Source: an uncultured Oscillospiraceae bacterium
GTDB lineage: Bacteria > Bacillota > Clostridia > Oscillospirales > Oscillospiraceae
NCBI GenBank assembly: GCA_947626785.1
Contig: CANQTO010000016.1
Coordinates: 1 to 51,774, forward strand
Direction: 5' to 3'
Length of the DNA: 51,774 nucleotides
Shown: positions 1 through 6,974 of the stretch, one piece after another
Numbering within the stretch: the stretch's first letter is position 1
Layout of the letters: every line of letters starts with the position of its first letter
The notes under the pieces: generated by a model
Database searches by the model: none
Seen by the model: only the letters and a program-made list of their open reading frames with translations
Told to the model about the DNA's origin: nothing
Position numbers and translations under genes: made by a program

Positions 1-551
1 ATGATATCTTCATGCTTTCCGGGGGAGAGGGCCCCCACATAGTTGCACAGAAAGGTGCCGGCGATGAGGATCATCATGGCCTCCGCCTCCTGCCGGCCCG
101 TCTCCGGGCCATAGACGGCGATGAGGCACTGCTCCATGGTGTCCCTCCACTCCTGAAACTCCGCCTGGACCAGCTGGGCGATCTCCGGGCTGTAGTGGGT
201 CAGCACATAGGTCTGGGTGGTGGCGTTGGGCCGTTCCTCGCCCGGCTGCCCGTCGGCCACATAGGCCATGAAAGCGTTCAGATAGGCCAGGTTGCTCTCA
301 TAATTTTCCCGGTCGTGCCCGGCAAACTAGGCCTTGCACTTGGCGGTCATGAAGTCCTTGGTGTAGCGCACATAGCTGACGACCAGGGCATCACGGCTGT
401 CAAAATAGTTGAGGAGCTTGGCGTGAGACATGCCCGCCTCCGCCGCGATATCCCGCAGGGAGACCTTAGTCAGGGGTTTTCGCTCGATGCAGCGCTGAAA
501 GGCCATCAGGATCTCCAGGCGCATAGCTTCCTTATCTACTACCAGGGGCAT
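1..551 (-). pseudogene. TetR/AcrR family regulator, interrupted by in-frame amber stop and cut by window edge
   Basis: The N-terminal half reads as a TetR helix-turn-helix (LTKVSLRDIAAEAGMSHAKL then LLNYFDSRDALV), the DNA-binding domain of this repressor family. The frame is broken by TAG (CTA on the plus strand at 327-329) after MTAKCKA. The same frame then stays open to the window edge and still looks like a TetR ligand domain (FAGHDRENYESNLAYLNAF ...), so one C-to-T change of a CAG codon would explain the stop. The start is placed at the ATG at 549-551: AGAGGTGAT lies about 8 bases upstream, whereas the GTG/ATG at 560-555 sit inside that ribosome site. It lies 43 bases downstream of the HMA-UreH gene on the same strand and probably ends that operon. 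It is the natural candidate to bind the two ACCA-N2-TGGT sites at 4067-4143. The break could be real decay or a sequence error. Confidence 0.75.
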
Positions 552-594
552 GATCATCACCTCTTGCCTATGATACCACGCCGCCGCTTCCCGG

Positions 595-1548
595 TCAAGA
601 AAGGAGCCGCAGGCCTGTCAGCAGCATTTTGAGGCCCATGCCCGTCACCAGCAGGGCGCTGAGCTTGGCCAGGACCCGGTGCCAGGAGCGGGGGAGAAAC
701 GCCCCAAAGGCTCCGAAGAGAAAGAGGGGGATAGCCGTCCCCAGAGAAAAGCACAGGGCGTACAGCCCGCCGCGGATCGGAGAACCGGCGGCCGCCGCCT
801 GAAACCAGAGGGCGTACAGGGTGCCGCAGGGCATCAGCCCGGTCAGCAGCCCGATCAGCAGAGGCCGACCGGCGCTGCGCCTCTTTGCGCCCTCCGGCAG
901 ACGGCAGGGCGGAGCCGGGAGCAGAGCGCCCAGACCGGGGAGAAGGCCCCACATATTCAGGCCCAGAAGGAACAGACCCAGCCCCAGCAGAGTAAAAACC
1001 ATAGACTGGACGCTCCTGTCCATCACCATCGCCGCGCCGATGCCCCCAAACAGAGCCCCCAGCGCCGTATAGGCCAGTACCCGGCCGCCGTTGTAGGCCA
1101 AGGCAGCCCGCCGCTTCCCGGCCCGGCTCCGGACGGTGCTCACAGTGCCCAGCAGTACGCCGCTGCACATCCCCATACAGTGGGGAGAGACGCTCAGCCC
1201 CAGCAGAAAGAGACTTCCGGCGCCAAGACCTTCCCGGAAGGCGCCTGCGCTATGGCCGGGCACGGAGAAATGCCAGGCCAGCAGCCCGATCGCTGCCAGG
1301 CACAGAAGATCCAGCACAAGAGCGGAGGGGCTTCTCTTTCCGGTGCTGTAACCAAGGCCGCGGACCACCGCTTCCAGCGTGTCCCGGCTGCTCAGCGCCG
1401 GGTCATAGTCCACCAGGGCCCGGCCCTTCCAATAGCTGACGCGGGCTCGAAGCACGCCCCGGCTATGAAGCAGGGCTTCCTCCAGCTGCCCGGCGCAGCT
1501 GCGGCAGAAGAGGCCGCGGACGTTCAGTTCAAGACTTTTCGTTTCCAA
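595..1548 (-). CDS. HMA domain / UreH-like (TauE/SafE-type) membrane protein
   Basis: This 317-residue protein joins two parts. Residues 1-70 form a heavy-metal-associated ferredoxin fold with the metal-binding pair in GLFCRSCAGQL. The rest is a six-helix membrane domain of the UreH/DsbD-like type (SPHCMGMCSGVLLGTV, LTGLMPCGTLYALW). Such proteins occur beside copper ATPases and are thought to move or hand over Cu(I) or thiols across the membrane; the substrate here is inferred. The two conserved motifs HCMGMC and GLMPCG, each at the start of a helix bundle, match the family. The gene overlaps the 3' end of the copper ATPase gene by 20 bases, so the two are almost certainly co-transcribed and translationally coupled. 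Confidence 0.8.
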   Translation of the reverse strand: METKSLELNVRGLFCRSCAGQLEEALLHSRGVLRARVSYWKGRALVDYDPALSSRDTLEAVVRGLGYSTGKRSPSALVLDLLCLAAIGLLAWHFSVPGHSAGAFREGLGAGSLFLLGLSVSPHCMGMCSGVLLGTVSTVRSRAGKRRAALAYNGGRVLAYTALGALFGGIGAAMVMDRSVQSMVFTLLGLGLFLLGLNMWGLLPGLGALLPAPPCRLPEGAKRRSAGRPLLIGLLTGLMPCGTLYALWFQAAAAGSPIRGGLYALCFSLGTAIPLFLFGAFGAFLPRSWHRVLAKLSALLVTGMGLKMLLTGLRLLS

Positions 1549-3526
1549 ATCGGTTCAACCTCAATGACCAGAGCAGGACCCCGTTGGAGGACAGGGCCAT
1601 GGCGGCGGCCGCCATGGAGGGATTCAAGAAGCCCAATGCCGCCGCCGGGATGCAGACGGCGTTATACAGCAGCGCCCAGAGCAGGCTCTGCCGGACCGTG
1701 CGCATGGCGGCCCGGGACAGCTCCAGGGCCAGGGGCACCCTGCCCACGTCCCCTCCGGGGAGCACCACCTGGGCACAGTCGATGGCGATGTCCGTGCCTG
1801 TGCCCATGGCCACGGCCAGGTCCGCCGCCGCCAGAGCCGGGGCGTCGTTGATGCCGTCGCCCACCATGACGACGGTCCTTCCGGCGGCCCGGAGCTTTTC
1901 AACTTCAGCGGCCTTCTCCTCCGGCCTTACGCGAAAGAGCAGGTTCTCAATGCCGCATTGTGCAGCCACGGCTCTGGCGGTCTCCTCTTTATCCCCCGTG
2001 AGCATCCAGACATCCAGACCCCGCTCTTTCAGCCGGGCGACGGTCTCTTTTGCTCCGGGGCGGAGGGGATCGGCGCCGCTCAGATCTCCCAAAGTCAGGG
2101 TGCCGGTCTTGTCAAAGACCACAGTGTCTGCCCGGCAGGCCCGCTCCAGGGCCTCTCCACCCTTGAAGAGCACGCCCAGCTGGGCCGCCCGGCCGGCAGC
2201 CACCATCAAAGCCGTGGGCGTAGCCAGGCCCAGAGCGCAGGGGCAGGCGATCACCAGAACGCCGCACACCGTCCGGACGGCCCGGCCAAGGTCCCCTGGC
2301 GCTCCGTAAAAATACCAGCCGCAGAACACCAGCAGGGCCACAAGCAGCATCGCGGGGACGAAAGCAGCGGCGATCCGGTCTGCCAGGCGTTGAACAGGGG
2401 CCTTGGCATTTTGGCAGCGCTGCACCAGCTGGGCGATCTGGCTGAGGGTGGAATCCCTCCCTAAGCGGGCAGCGGCGATCATGGCGCAGCCCTCCCGGTT
2501 CAGGCTGCCTCCGGCAACGCTGTCCCCAGGTCCCTTAGGGACCGGGACGCTCTCGCCGCTGAGCATGGACTCGTCCACTGCGCAGCTGCCCTCCAGAAGG
2601 ACGCCGTCCACCGGGACCCGCTCACCCGGACGCAGCAGCACCCGGTCATCTTCCCAGATCTCGTCCACGCTGAGCTCTTTCTCCGTTCCGTCCCGGAGCA
2701 CACGGGCGGTCCGGGGCTGGAGCCGGAGCAGGCTCCGCACGGCGCTGCCCGCCTGATAGACGGCAAGAGCCTCCAGATAGCGCCCGAAGAGGATCAGGCA
2801 CAGCAGCACGCCTCCGCCCAGAAAATACAGTCTCAGCTCCGGCCCGCCGGTGAATACCAGAGCGGCGCTGTAGGCGTACACAAGGGTGGAGGCCAGGGCG
2901 ATCAGGCTGTCCATCCCCAGAGTGCCGGAGAGCAGGGCACGAAAGGCACTGCGGTAAAAGAACTGGCCGGGACCGAACTGCAAAAGCGTGGCGATGACGA
3001 ATTGGACCCAGGGAGGCAGAGCCCACAGCAGGGGCATAGTTAGAGCCACGGAGGTGATCAGAGTCCGCAGAATGTGAAAGCGCCGGTCCAGCTCCGCTTC
3101 CTCGTCCCCGTTCTCCACTTCTCCCAGTTCTGCCTCTATGCCTGCCCTCCGGGCAGCCAAGAGAAGGGGCCGGCCGTCAGCCCCCAGAGCGTACAGGCTC
3201 ACCCAGACGCAGTCCGGCTTCCACTCCAGGCCGCACACGCCGGGCACTGCCTCCAGGACCGAGCCCAGCCGTGTCCGGGCGGCCTCGTCCGGGCAGGCAC
3301 AGCGGAGCTGCACCCGGTCCCGGCAGACAGAGAAGCCCGCCTTATTGATGCGATGCACCAGCTCCGAAAGGTTGAGGACTTCCTCGTCATATAGGACCGT
3401 GACCCGGCGGCCGGCAAAATTGGCCTCCGCCTCCCGGACACCGGGCAGGCCCAGCAGCGCACGGCTGATCCGGCGGGAACAGGCAGCGCAGTCCATATCC
3501 GGGATCTTCAGACTGACATCTCTCAT
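1529..3526 (-). CDS. copA: CopA-type copper P1B ATPase apparently lacking the nucleotide-binding (N) domain
   Basis: This 665-residue P1B ATPase would be expected to pump Cu(I) across the membrane. An N-terminal HMA domain carries MDCAAC (Cys13, Cys16), and a second degenerate HMA-like segment follows. Next come the A-domain motif LSGES, the metal-site helix ACPCALG (Cys428-Pro-Cys430) and the phosphorylation site DKTGT (Asp472). TGD (about 510) and GDGINDAP (about 556) follow. The last helices hold YN and MALSS, the usual Cu(I) ligands. Oddly, only about 39 residues separate DKTGT from TGD, where roughly 140-160 are normal: DKTGTLTLGDL runs straight into SGADPLRPGAKE. The N domain with its His-Pro motif, which binds ATP, is missing while the frame stays open. 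Function as an ATPase is therefore doubtful. It lies 7 bases after the small membrane protein gene and overlaps the next gene. Confidence 0.85.
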   Translation of the reverse strand: MRDVSLKIPDMDCAACSRRISRALLGLPGVREAEANFAGRRVTVLYDEEVLNLSELVHRINKAGFSVCRDRVQLRCACPDEAARTRLGSVLEAVPGVCGLEWKPDCVWVSLYALGADGRPLLLAARRAGIEAELGEVENGDEEAELDRRFHILRTLITSVALTMPLLWALPPWVQFVIATLLQFGPGQFFYRSAFRALLSGTLGMDSLIALASTLVYAYSAALVFTGGPELRLYFLGGGVLLCLILFGRYLEALAVYQAGSAVRSLLRLQPRTARVLRDGTEKELSVDEIWEDDRVLLRPGERVPVDGVLLEGSCAVDESMLSGESVPVPKGPGDSVAGGSLNREGCAMIAAARLGRDSTLSQIAQLVQRCQNAKAPVQRLADRIAAAFVPAMLLVALLVFCGWYFYGAPGDLGRAVRTVCGVLVIACPCALGLATPTALMVAAGRAAQLGVLFKGGEALERACRADTVVFDKTGTLTLGDLSGADPLRPGAKETVARLKERGLDVWMLTGDKEETARAVAAQCGIENLLFRVRPEEKAAEVEKLRAAGRTVVMVGDGINDAPALAAADLAVAMGTGTDIAIDCAQVVLPGGDVGRVPLALELSRAAMRTVRQSLLWALLYNAVCIPAAALGFLNPSMAAAAMALSSNGVLLWSLRLNRFGNEKS

Positions 3527-3533
3527 AACAGAC

Positions 3534-4037
3534 TCAGGCCGCCGCCTCTCTTTTCAGCCGGAGAAAGTTTTTAAAGCCGATGCAAGAGCAGGGGAGGCAA
3601 AAGACCGGTACATGAAACAGCAGCACCCAGCTGATCCAGTCTACCCCCTGATAGAAGTTTCCCTGGTAAGTAACGCCTTTCATCAGCTCAAAGTATGAGA
3701 AGTTCCATACACCCCAGAGTCCGGTGGCGGAACCGAAGAGGTGCAGGATCAGAAAAGAGGCGGAGGTGAAGATCCCGCCAACAGCCCCCACCAAGGTAGC
3801 GGACATACGGTTGGATTTAGCCAGAAAGATGGTGACGGCCGGGAAAATGTACACCGTCAGATTCAGGGCCCAGATAGCCAGAGGAATGTGATAGCCCCAG
3901 TTGAGGGCCTGGCGGATGTGATCCCCATCGTGGATGAGCACGGCGGCGACCATCACAAGGCCGCAGAGAAACATGGTGTGCGCGGTTTTAGCGTCCAGCT
4001 TCTTGTCCAGCATGGCGGCAGTCTGCTTGTTTGACAT
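3534..4037 (-). CDS. small membrane protein with HDGDHIRQ motif, unknown family
   Basis: I do not recognise this 167-residue protein. About four hydrophobic helices can be read (roughly residues 24-40, 52-75, 80-105 and 135-155). A charged His-rich loop IHDGDHIRQALNWGYHIP lies near the first helix, and the C-terminal helix ends in CLPCSC. His and Cys residues beside a copper ATPase suggest metal binding, but this is inference. The start is the ATG at 4035-4037, preceded by a GGAGG site. An upstream in-frame ATG at 4112 is rejected because it lies inside the promoter. It is the first gene of the minus-strand metal operon, 7 bases before copA. Confidence 0.7.
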   Translation of the reverse strand: MSNKQTAAMLDKKLDAKTAHTMFLCGLVMVAAVLIHDGDHIRQALNWGYHIPLAIWALNLTVYIFPAVTIFLAKSNRMSATLVGAVGGIFTSASFLILHLFGSATGLWGVWNFSYFELMKGVTYQGNFYQGVDWISWVLLFHVPVFCLPCSCIGFKNFLRLKREAAA

Positions 4038-4066
4038 GATCGTTTCCTCCCTGAAAATTTTTGTTG

Positions 4067-4076
4067 ACCAGTTGGT
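4067..4076. promoter_or_regulatory. putative TetR operator, copy 1 (ACCAGTTGGT)
   Basis: TGACCAGTTGGTAA contains the inverted repeat ACCA-N2-TGGT. It lies just downstream of the -10 box of the minus-strand metal operon, where a repressor would block initiation. A second copy at 4134-4143 has the same flanks (TGACCA..TGGTAA). Confidence 0.55.
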
Positions 4077-4082
4077 AAGAAT

Positions 4083-4112
4083 AATATAGCACGGGCCGGA
4101 GATCCCTGTCAA
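4083..4112 (-). promoter_or_regulatory. sigma-A promoter of the metal operon
   Basis: On the minus strand, TTGACA (4107-4112) is followed after 18 bases by TATATT (4083-4088), with the first start codon about 45 bases further on. The match to the housekeeping consensus is strong. Confidence 0.6.
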
Positions 4113-4119
4113 GTTGCCG

Positions 4120-4148
4120 TTGACATTTTTGTGACCAAATGGTAAATT
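4120..4148 (+). promoter_or_regulatory. sigma-A promoter of the lactonase-like gene with embedded operator copy 2
   Basis: TTGACA (4120-4125), 17 bases, then TAAATT (4143-4148). The second inverted repeat ACCAAATGGT (4134-4143) lies in the spacer and touches the -10 box, so the same regulator probably controls both divergent promoters. Confidence 0.6.
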
Positions 4149-4180
4149 TAATTTATGGATTGGAGGGAGGGGACCAGGAG

Positions 4181-5017
4181 ATGAAGCTGCATATTCTCCG
4201 CTGCGGCCAGATCCGCGTGTCGCCCGCGGCGGCCATCAGCGGCGGGAGCGGCGCGGCAGACACGGCCCGGATGCTGACCGCCAGGGAGAGGGAGCGGGTG
4301 ACGCTGCCGGTCTTTTGCTATCTGATCGAGCACCCGAAGGGGCTGGTGCTGGTGGACACCGGCTGGTGCCGGGAAATCAGCCCCCGGGGCGACTATGACC
4401 CAAAGGCGGTGCGCCGGGTCCTGCCCGGGCAGCTGGCCGCCCTTTACCGGCCCTGCCTGCCGGAGGGGGAGGCGGTCTATGAACAGCTGGCCGCTCTGGG
4501 CCTCCGGCCGGAGGACCTGGACTGTGTGCTGCTCACGCACATGGACGCGGACCACATGGCGGGGCTGCGCCATCTGCGGAAGGCGAAGCGGATGCTGGTG
4601 GCGGAGGACGAGTATTTCTGGTCCTGCCGCACGGTGTATAAGCTCCGGCAGCCGATGAGCCTCTGGGAGGGCCTGCCCCTGGAGCGGTATTACTACCGGG
4701 GTATGCCCCTGGGGACCAACCGCTGGGCCTATGACCTGTTTGGGGACGAGAGCCTAATGCTCATCAACCTCCCCGGGCACACGGACGGGATGGCTGTTAT
4801 CCGGCTGGAGAGCGGCGGGAAATTCCTGATCCTGGCCGCCGACGCGGCCTTTTCCCCCAAAAATTGGCAGGAGCTGCGGCCGCCCGGCCTGGGCTTTGAC
4901 CGGGGGATGCAGCTGAAAGCCCTGCGCTGGCTCCGGGAGCAGGCGGAGGACCCGGCCTGCCTGGGGATCTTTTGCAGCCACGATCCGGCGGTAAAGCCCC
5001 AGATCTTGACCTTCTGA
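4181..5017 (+). CDS. N-acyl homoserine lactonase-like MBL-fold metallo-hydrolase
   Basis: This 278-residue soluble enzyme has the metallo-beta-lactamase signature LLTHMDADHMAG (His120-x-Asp122-x-Asp124-His125), a later LPGHTDGMAV and ADAAF. The layout, with an N-terminal LHILRCG strand and HxDxDH instead of HxHxDH, resembles the AttM/AiiA lactonase-like branch that hydrolyses lactone rings. The true substrate cannot be told from sequence. The start is the ATG at 4181, about 8 bases after GGAGGGAGGGG; the in-frame ATG at 4139 lies upstream of the -10 box and cannot be used. It is divergent from the metal operon and shares its putative operators. A hairpin terminator follows. Confidence 0.8.
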   Translation: MKLHILRCGQIRVSPAAAISGGSGAADTARMLTARERERVTLPVFCYLIEHPKGLVLVDTGWCREISPRGDYDPKAVRRVLPGQLAALYRPCLPEGEAVYEQLAALGLRPEDLDCVLLTHMDADHMAGLRHLRKAKRMLVAEDEYFWSCRTVYKLRQPMSLWEGLPLERYYYRGMPLGTNRWAYDLFGDESLMLINLPGHTDGMAVIRLESGGKFLILAADAAFSPKNWQELRPPGLGFDRGMQLKALRWLREQAEDPACLGIFCSHDPAVKPQILTF

Positions 5018-5024
5018 AAGTATG

Positions 5025-5061
5025 AAAATTGCCACGAAATCAGTGATTTCATGGCAATTTT
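5025..5061. terminator. bidirectional terminator
   Basis: AAAATTGCCA at 5025-5034 pairs with TGGCAATTTT at 5052-5061, with a further inner GAAATCA/TGATTTC stem. It lies between the convergent lactonase-like and lysR genes and has T-runs on both strands. Confidence 0.75.
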
Positions 5062-5075
5062 TCAATGAAACCTCT

Positions 5076-5945
5076 CTACGGCAGGGAATCGACATTCCGC
5101 AGGAGAAAGTCGATGAAGCGTTTGGCAGCGATGGAGAGTTCGTTTTTCTCCCGGCAGATGATGCTGATCTGCCGCGTGACCATGGGCTCGGTGGGCAGGA
5201 TGGCGATATCATAGCTCTGCTTGCGCAGGACCAGCTCCGGCAGGATCGTCACGCCCAGGCCCTGCTCCACCATGGAGAGGATAGAGTAGTCATCGTGCAT
5301 GGTCATGCGGATGTTGGGCTCCAGGCCCAAAGCGCGAAAGGCCGCCAGCGGCTCGCTGTAAATGCCCTCCTCCAGCAGCAGGAAGGGCTCCTTTGCCAGT
5401 TCCTCCAGGGTCACGCTCCGCTTTTTCGCCAGGGGATGCTCCTTTGGCAGACAAGCCCGGTGCTCGCCGGTCTTGAGGAAGCGGCTGTCCGTCCCCTCCA
5501 CCGCGTCCGGCGTGACAAAGCCAAAATCCAGCTCGCCGGTGCGGACCCACTCCGGGATGGTGGTGTAGTCCCCATGGTGGACGATCAGCTGCACGTTGGG
5601 ATACTTCTCCCAGAACTGCCGGATCACGGGTGGCAGCCAGTGGCAGGAGATGCTGGAGATGGTGCCGATGCGCACCACGCCGGAGTCCAGCCCACGAATT
5701 TCGCCCGCGATGTTCTGCATGGACTGAAACTGTGCGACGGCGCTCTGGATGGAGGGTAGAAGCCGCTCGCCCTCCGGCGTCAGGCGCACGCCGTAGCGGG
5801 AGCGGTAGAGGAGCTTGATGGCCAGCTCGTTTTCCAGCGAAGCGATCATCTGGCTCATGGCGGGCTGGGTGTAGCCCAGGATCTCCGCCGCCTTGGTGAA
5901 GCTCCCCAGCTCGACGACTTTTAAAAATGCGGCATAGCGATTCAT
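5076..5945 (-). CDS. LysR family transcriptional regulator
   Basis: This 289-residue protein has a winged helix-turn-helix at residues 1-60 (FLKVVELGSFTKAAEILGYTQPAMSQMIASLE). A typical LysR co-inducer domain follows from about residue 90, including VRIGTISSISCHWLP. The family acts as tetramers that usually control a divergent neighbour. Here the divergent gene is the PhzF-like enzyme, and the 116-base gap carries an 18-base palindrome. The ligand is not predictable. Confidence 0.88.
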   Translation of the reverse strand: MNRYAAFLKVVELGSFTKAAEILGYTQPAMSQMIASLENELAIKLLYRSRYGVRLTPEGERLLPSIQSAVAQFQSMQNIAGEIRGLDSGVVRIGTISSISCHWLPPVIRQFWEKYPNVQLIVHHGDYTTIPEWVRTGELDFGFVTPDAVEGTDSRFLKTGEHRACLPKEHPLAKKRSVTLEELAKEPFLLLEEGIYSEPLAAFRALGLEPNIRMTMHDDYSILSMVEQGLGVTILPELVLRKQSYDIAILPTEPMVTRQISIICREKNELSIAAKRFIDFLLRNVDSLP

Positions 5946-5961
5946 GGTTCAAATAAGCTCC

Positions 5962-5979
5962 TTGCATGTGAACATGCAA
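5962..5979. promoter_or_regulatory. perfect palindrome, putative LysR binding site
   Basis: TTGCATGTGAACATGCAA has two 8-base arms around a 2-base centre. It lies 17 bases upstream of the lysR start codon and just before the -35 box of the divergent phzF-like gene. A LysR regulator bound here could repress itself and act on the neighbour. Confidence 0.5.
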
Positions 5980-5988
5980 ATTCACAGT

Positions 5989-6017
5989 TTTACTTATTGA
6001 TAAATTGAGTATATACT
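5989..6017 (+). promoter_or_regulatory. promoter of the phzF-like gene
   Basis: TTTACT (5989-5994), 17 bases, TATACT (6012-6017). The palindrome at 5962-5979 lies immediately upstream, a position suited to activation. Confidence 0.5.
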
Positions 6018-6061
6018 ATGGTCAAAGCAAAGGCAAGAAAAAATCAAAGGAGGATGGCTTT

Positions 6062-6835
6062 ATGAAACAGTATGTAGTGGACGCTTTTACGGACGAGGTT
6101 TTTCACGGCAATCAGGCCGCCGTCTGTGTGATGGAGCAGTGGCTCTCTGAGGAGCTGATGATGTCGGTCACCAGGGAGAACAACTTCTCCGAGACCGCCT
6201 TCACCGTCAAGGAGGGGGAGAAGTACCATCTGCGCTGGTTCACCCCCGGCGGGGAGATCGACCTCTGCGGCCACGCCACCCTGGGGACGGCCTATGTGCT
6301 CTTCCGCTTCTATGAGCCGGAGGCGGAGCGGCTGGTGTTCAGCACCATGAGCGGGGACCTGATCGTGACGAAGAAGGGGGAGCTTCTGGAGATGGAGTTT
6401 CCCGCCTATGAGCTGAAAAGCGTACACGTCACGGAAGCCATGGCGGAGGCGCTGGGCGTCCGGCCCCTGGAGGCCTGGCTGGGCCGGGACCTGCTCTGCG
6501 TCCTGGACAGCGAAGAACAGGTCCGCAGTCTGAACCCGGACCAGGAAAAGCTCATGGGTCTGGAGGGGCTTTTGCAGCATGTGACCGCCCGGGGCGGGGA
6601 GACAGACTGCGTCTCCCGGAGCTTCGCCCCCAAGCTGGCCGTGGCGGAGGACCCGGTCTGCGGCTCCGGCCACTGCCACATCGTCCCCTACTGGGCAGAT
6701 CAGCTGGGCAAGGAGGAGCTGGTGGCCTATCAGGCGTCCCGCCGCGGCGGCACCCTCTATTGCCGCAGGGAGGGCGGCAAGATCTTCATGGCCGGAGCGG
6801 CCGCGCTGTATTCCATCGACGAGCTTTTCGTTTAA
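6062..6835 (+). CDS. PhzF family isomerase/epimerase-like protein
   Basis: This 257-residue protein has the two-lobed PhzF fold marks: QYVVDAFTDEVFHGNQAAV at the start, NFSETAF, EIDLCGHATLGTA, and in the C-terminal lobe VAEDPVCGSGHCH. The family includes the phenazine enzyme PhzF and diaminopimelate-epimerase-like proteins; most members have no known substrate. The start is ATG 6062 after AAAGGAGG, rather than an upstream in-frame ATG that lacks a ribosome site. It is transcribed away from lysR and is probably its target. The length fits the short bacterial members. Confidence 0.85.
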   Translation: MKQYVVDAFTDEVFHGNQAAVCVMEQWLSEELMMSVTRENNFSETAFTVKEGEKYHLRWFTPGGEIDLCGHATLGTAYVLFRFYEPEAERLVFSTMSGDLIVTKKGELLEMEFPAYELKSVHVTEAMAEALGVRPLEAWLGRDLLCVLDSEEQVRSLNPDQEKLMGLEGLLQHVTARGGETDCVSRSFAPKLAVAEDPVCGSGHCHIVPYWADQLGKEELVAYQASRRGGTLYCRREGGKIFMAGAAALYSIDELFV

Positions 6836-6847
6836 CAAAAATTTTAG

Positions 6848-6882
6848 CACCGGCGGTCCATATTGAATCGTCGGTGTTTTTT
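6848..6882 (+). terminator. intrinsic terminator after phzF-like gene
   Basis: CACCGGCG (6848-6855) pairs with CGTCGGTG (6869-6876), with one G-U pair, and is followed by six T. Confidence 0.7.
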
Positions 6883-6895
6883 ATGTTAAGGGGTA

Positions 6896-6924
6896 TTGAC
6901 ACAATGTCAGGAATAGCTTATAAT
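6896..6924 (+). promoter_or_regulatory. consensus promoter of the TetR-redox operon
   Basis: TTGACA (6896-6901), exactly 17 bases, then TATAAT (6919-6924): a perfect match to the housekeeping consensus. It should be very active unless repressed, which fits the operators that flank it. Confidence 0.75.
6897..6909. promoter_or_regulatory. putative TetR operator A (TGACACAATGTCA)
   Basis: An inverted repeat TGACA-CAA-TGTCA covers the -35 box. Operator B at 6933-6945 differs at only two positions. Confidence 0.6.
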
Positions 6925-6932
6925 ACAAACAC

Positions 6933-6945
6933 TGACACAGCGTCA
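6933..6945. promoter_or_regulatory. putative TetR operator B (TGACACAGCGTCA)
   Basis: An inverted repeat just downstream of the -10 box, 36 bases from operator A. Together they bracket the promoter of the tetR gene that starts at 6975, pointing to autorepression. Confidence 0.6.
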
Positions 6946-6974
6946 GCATGTATTGAAGGACAGGAGATGACTGT

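Noticed and set aside
327-329. Programmed readthrough or pyrrolysine at the TAG codon
   Set aside because: The host is unlikely to use pyrrolysine in a TetR protein. A single CAG-to-TAG change or base-call error is simpler, and no pyrrolysine genes are visible.
5025-5061. Regulatory palindrome
   Set aside because: It lies between convergent genes with T-runs on both strands, so a bidirectional terminator explains it.
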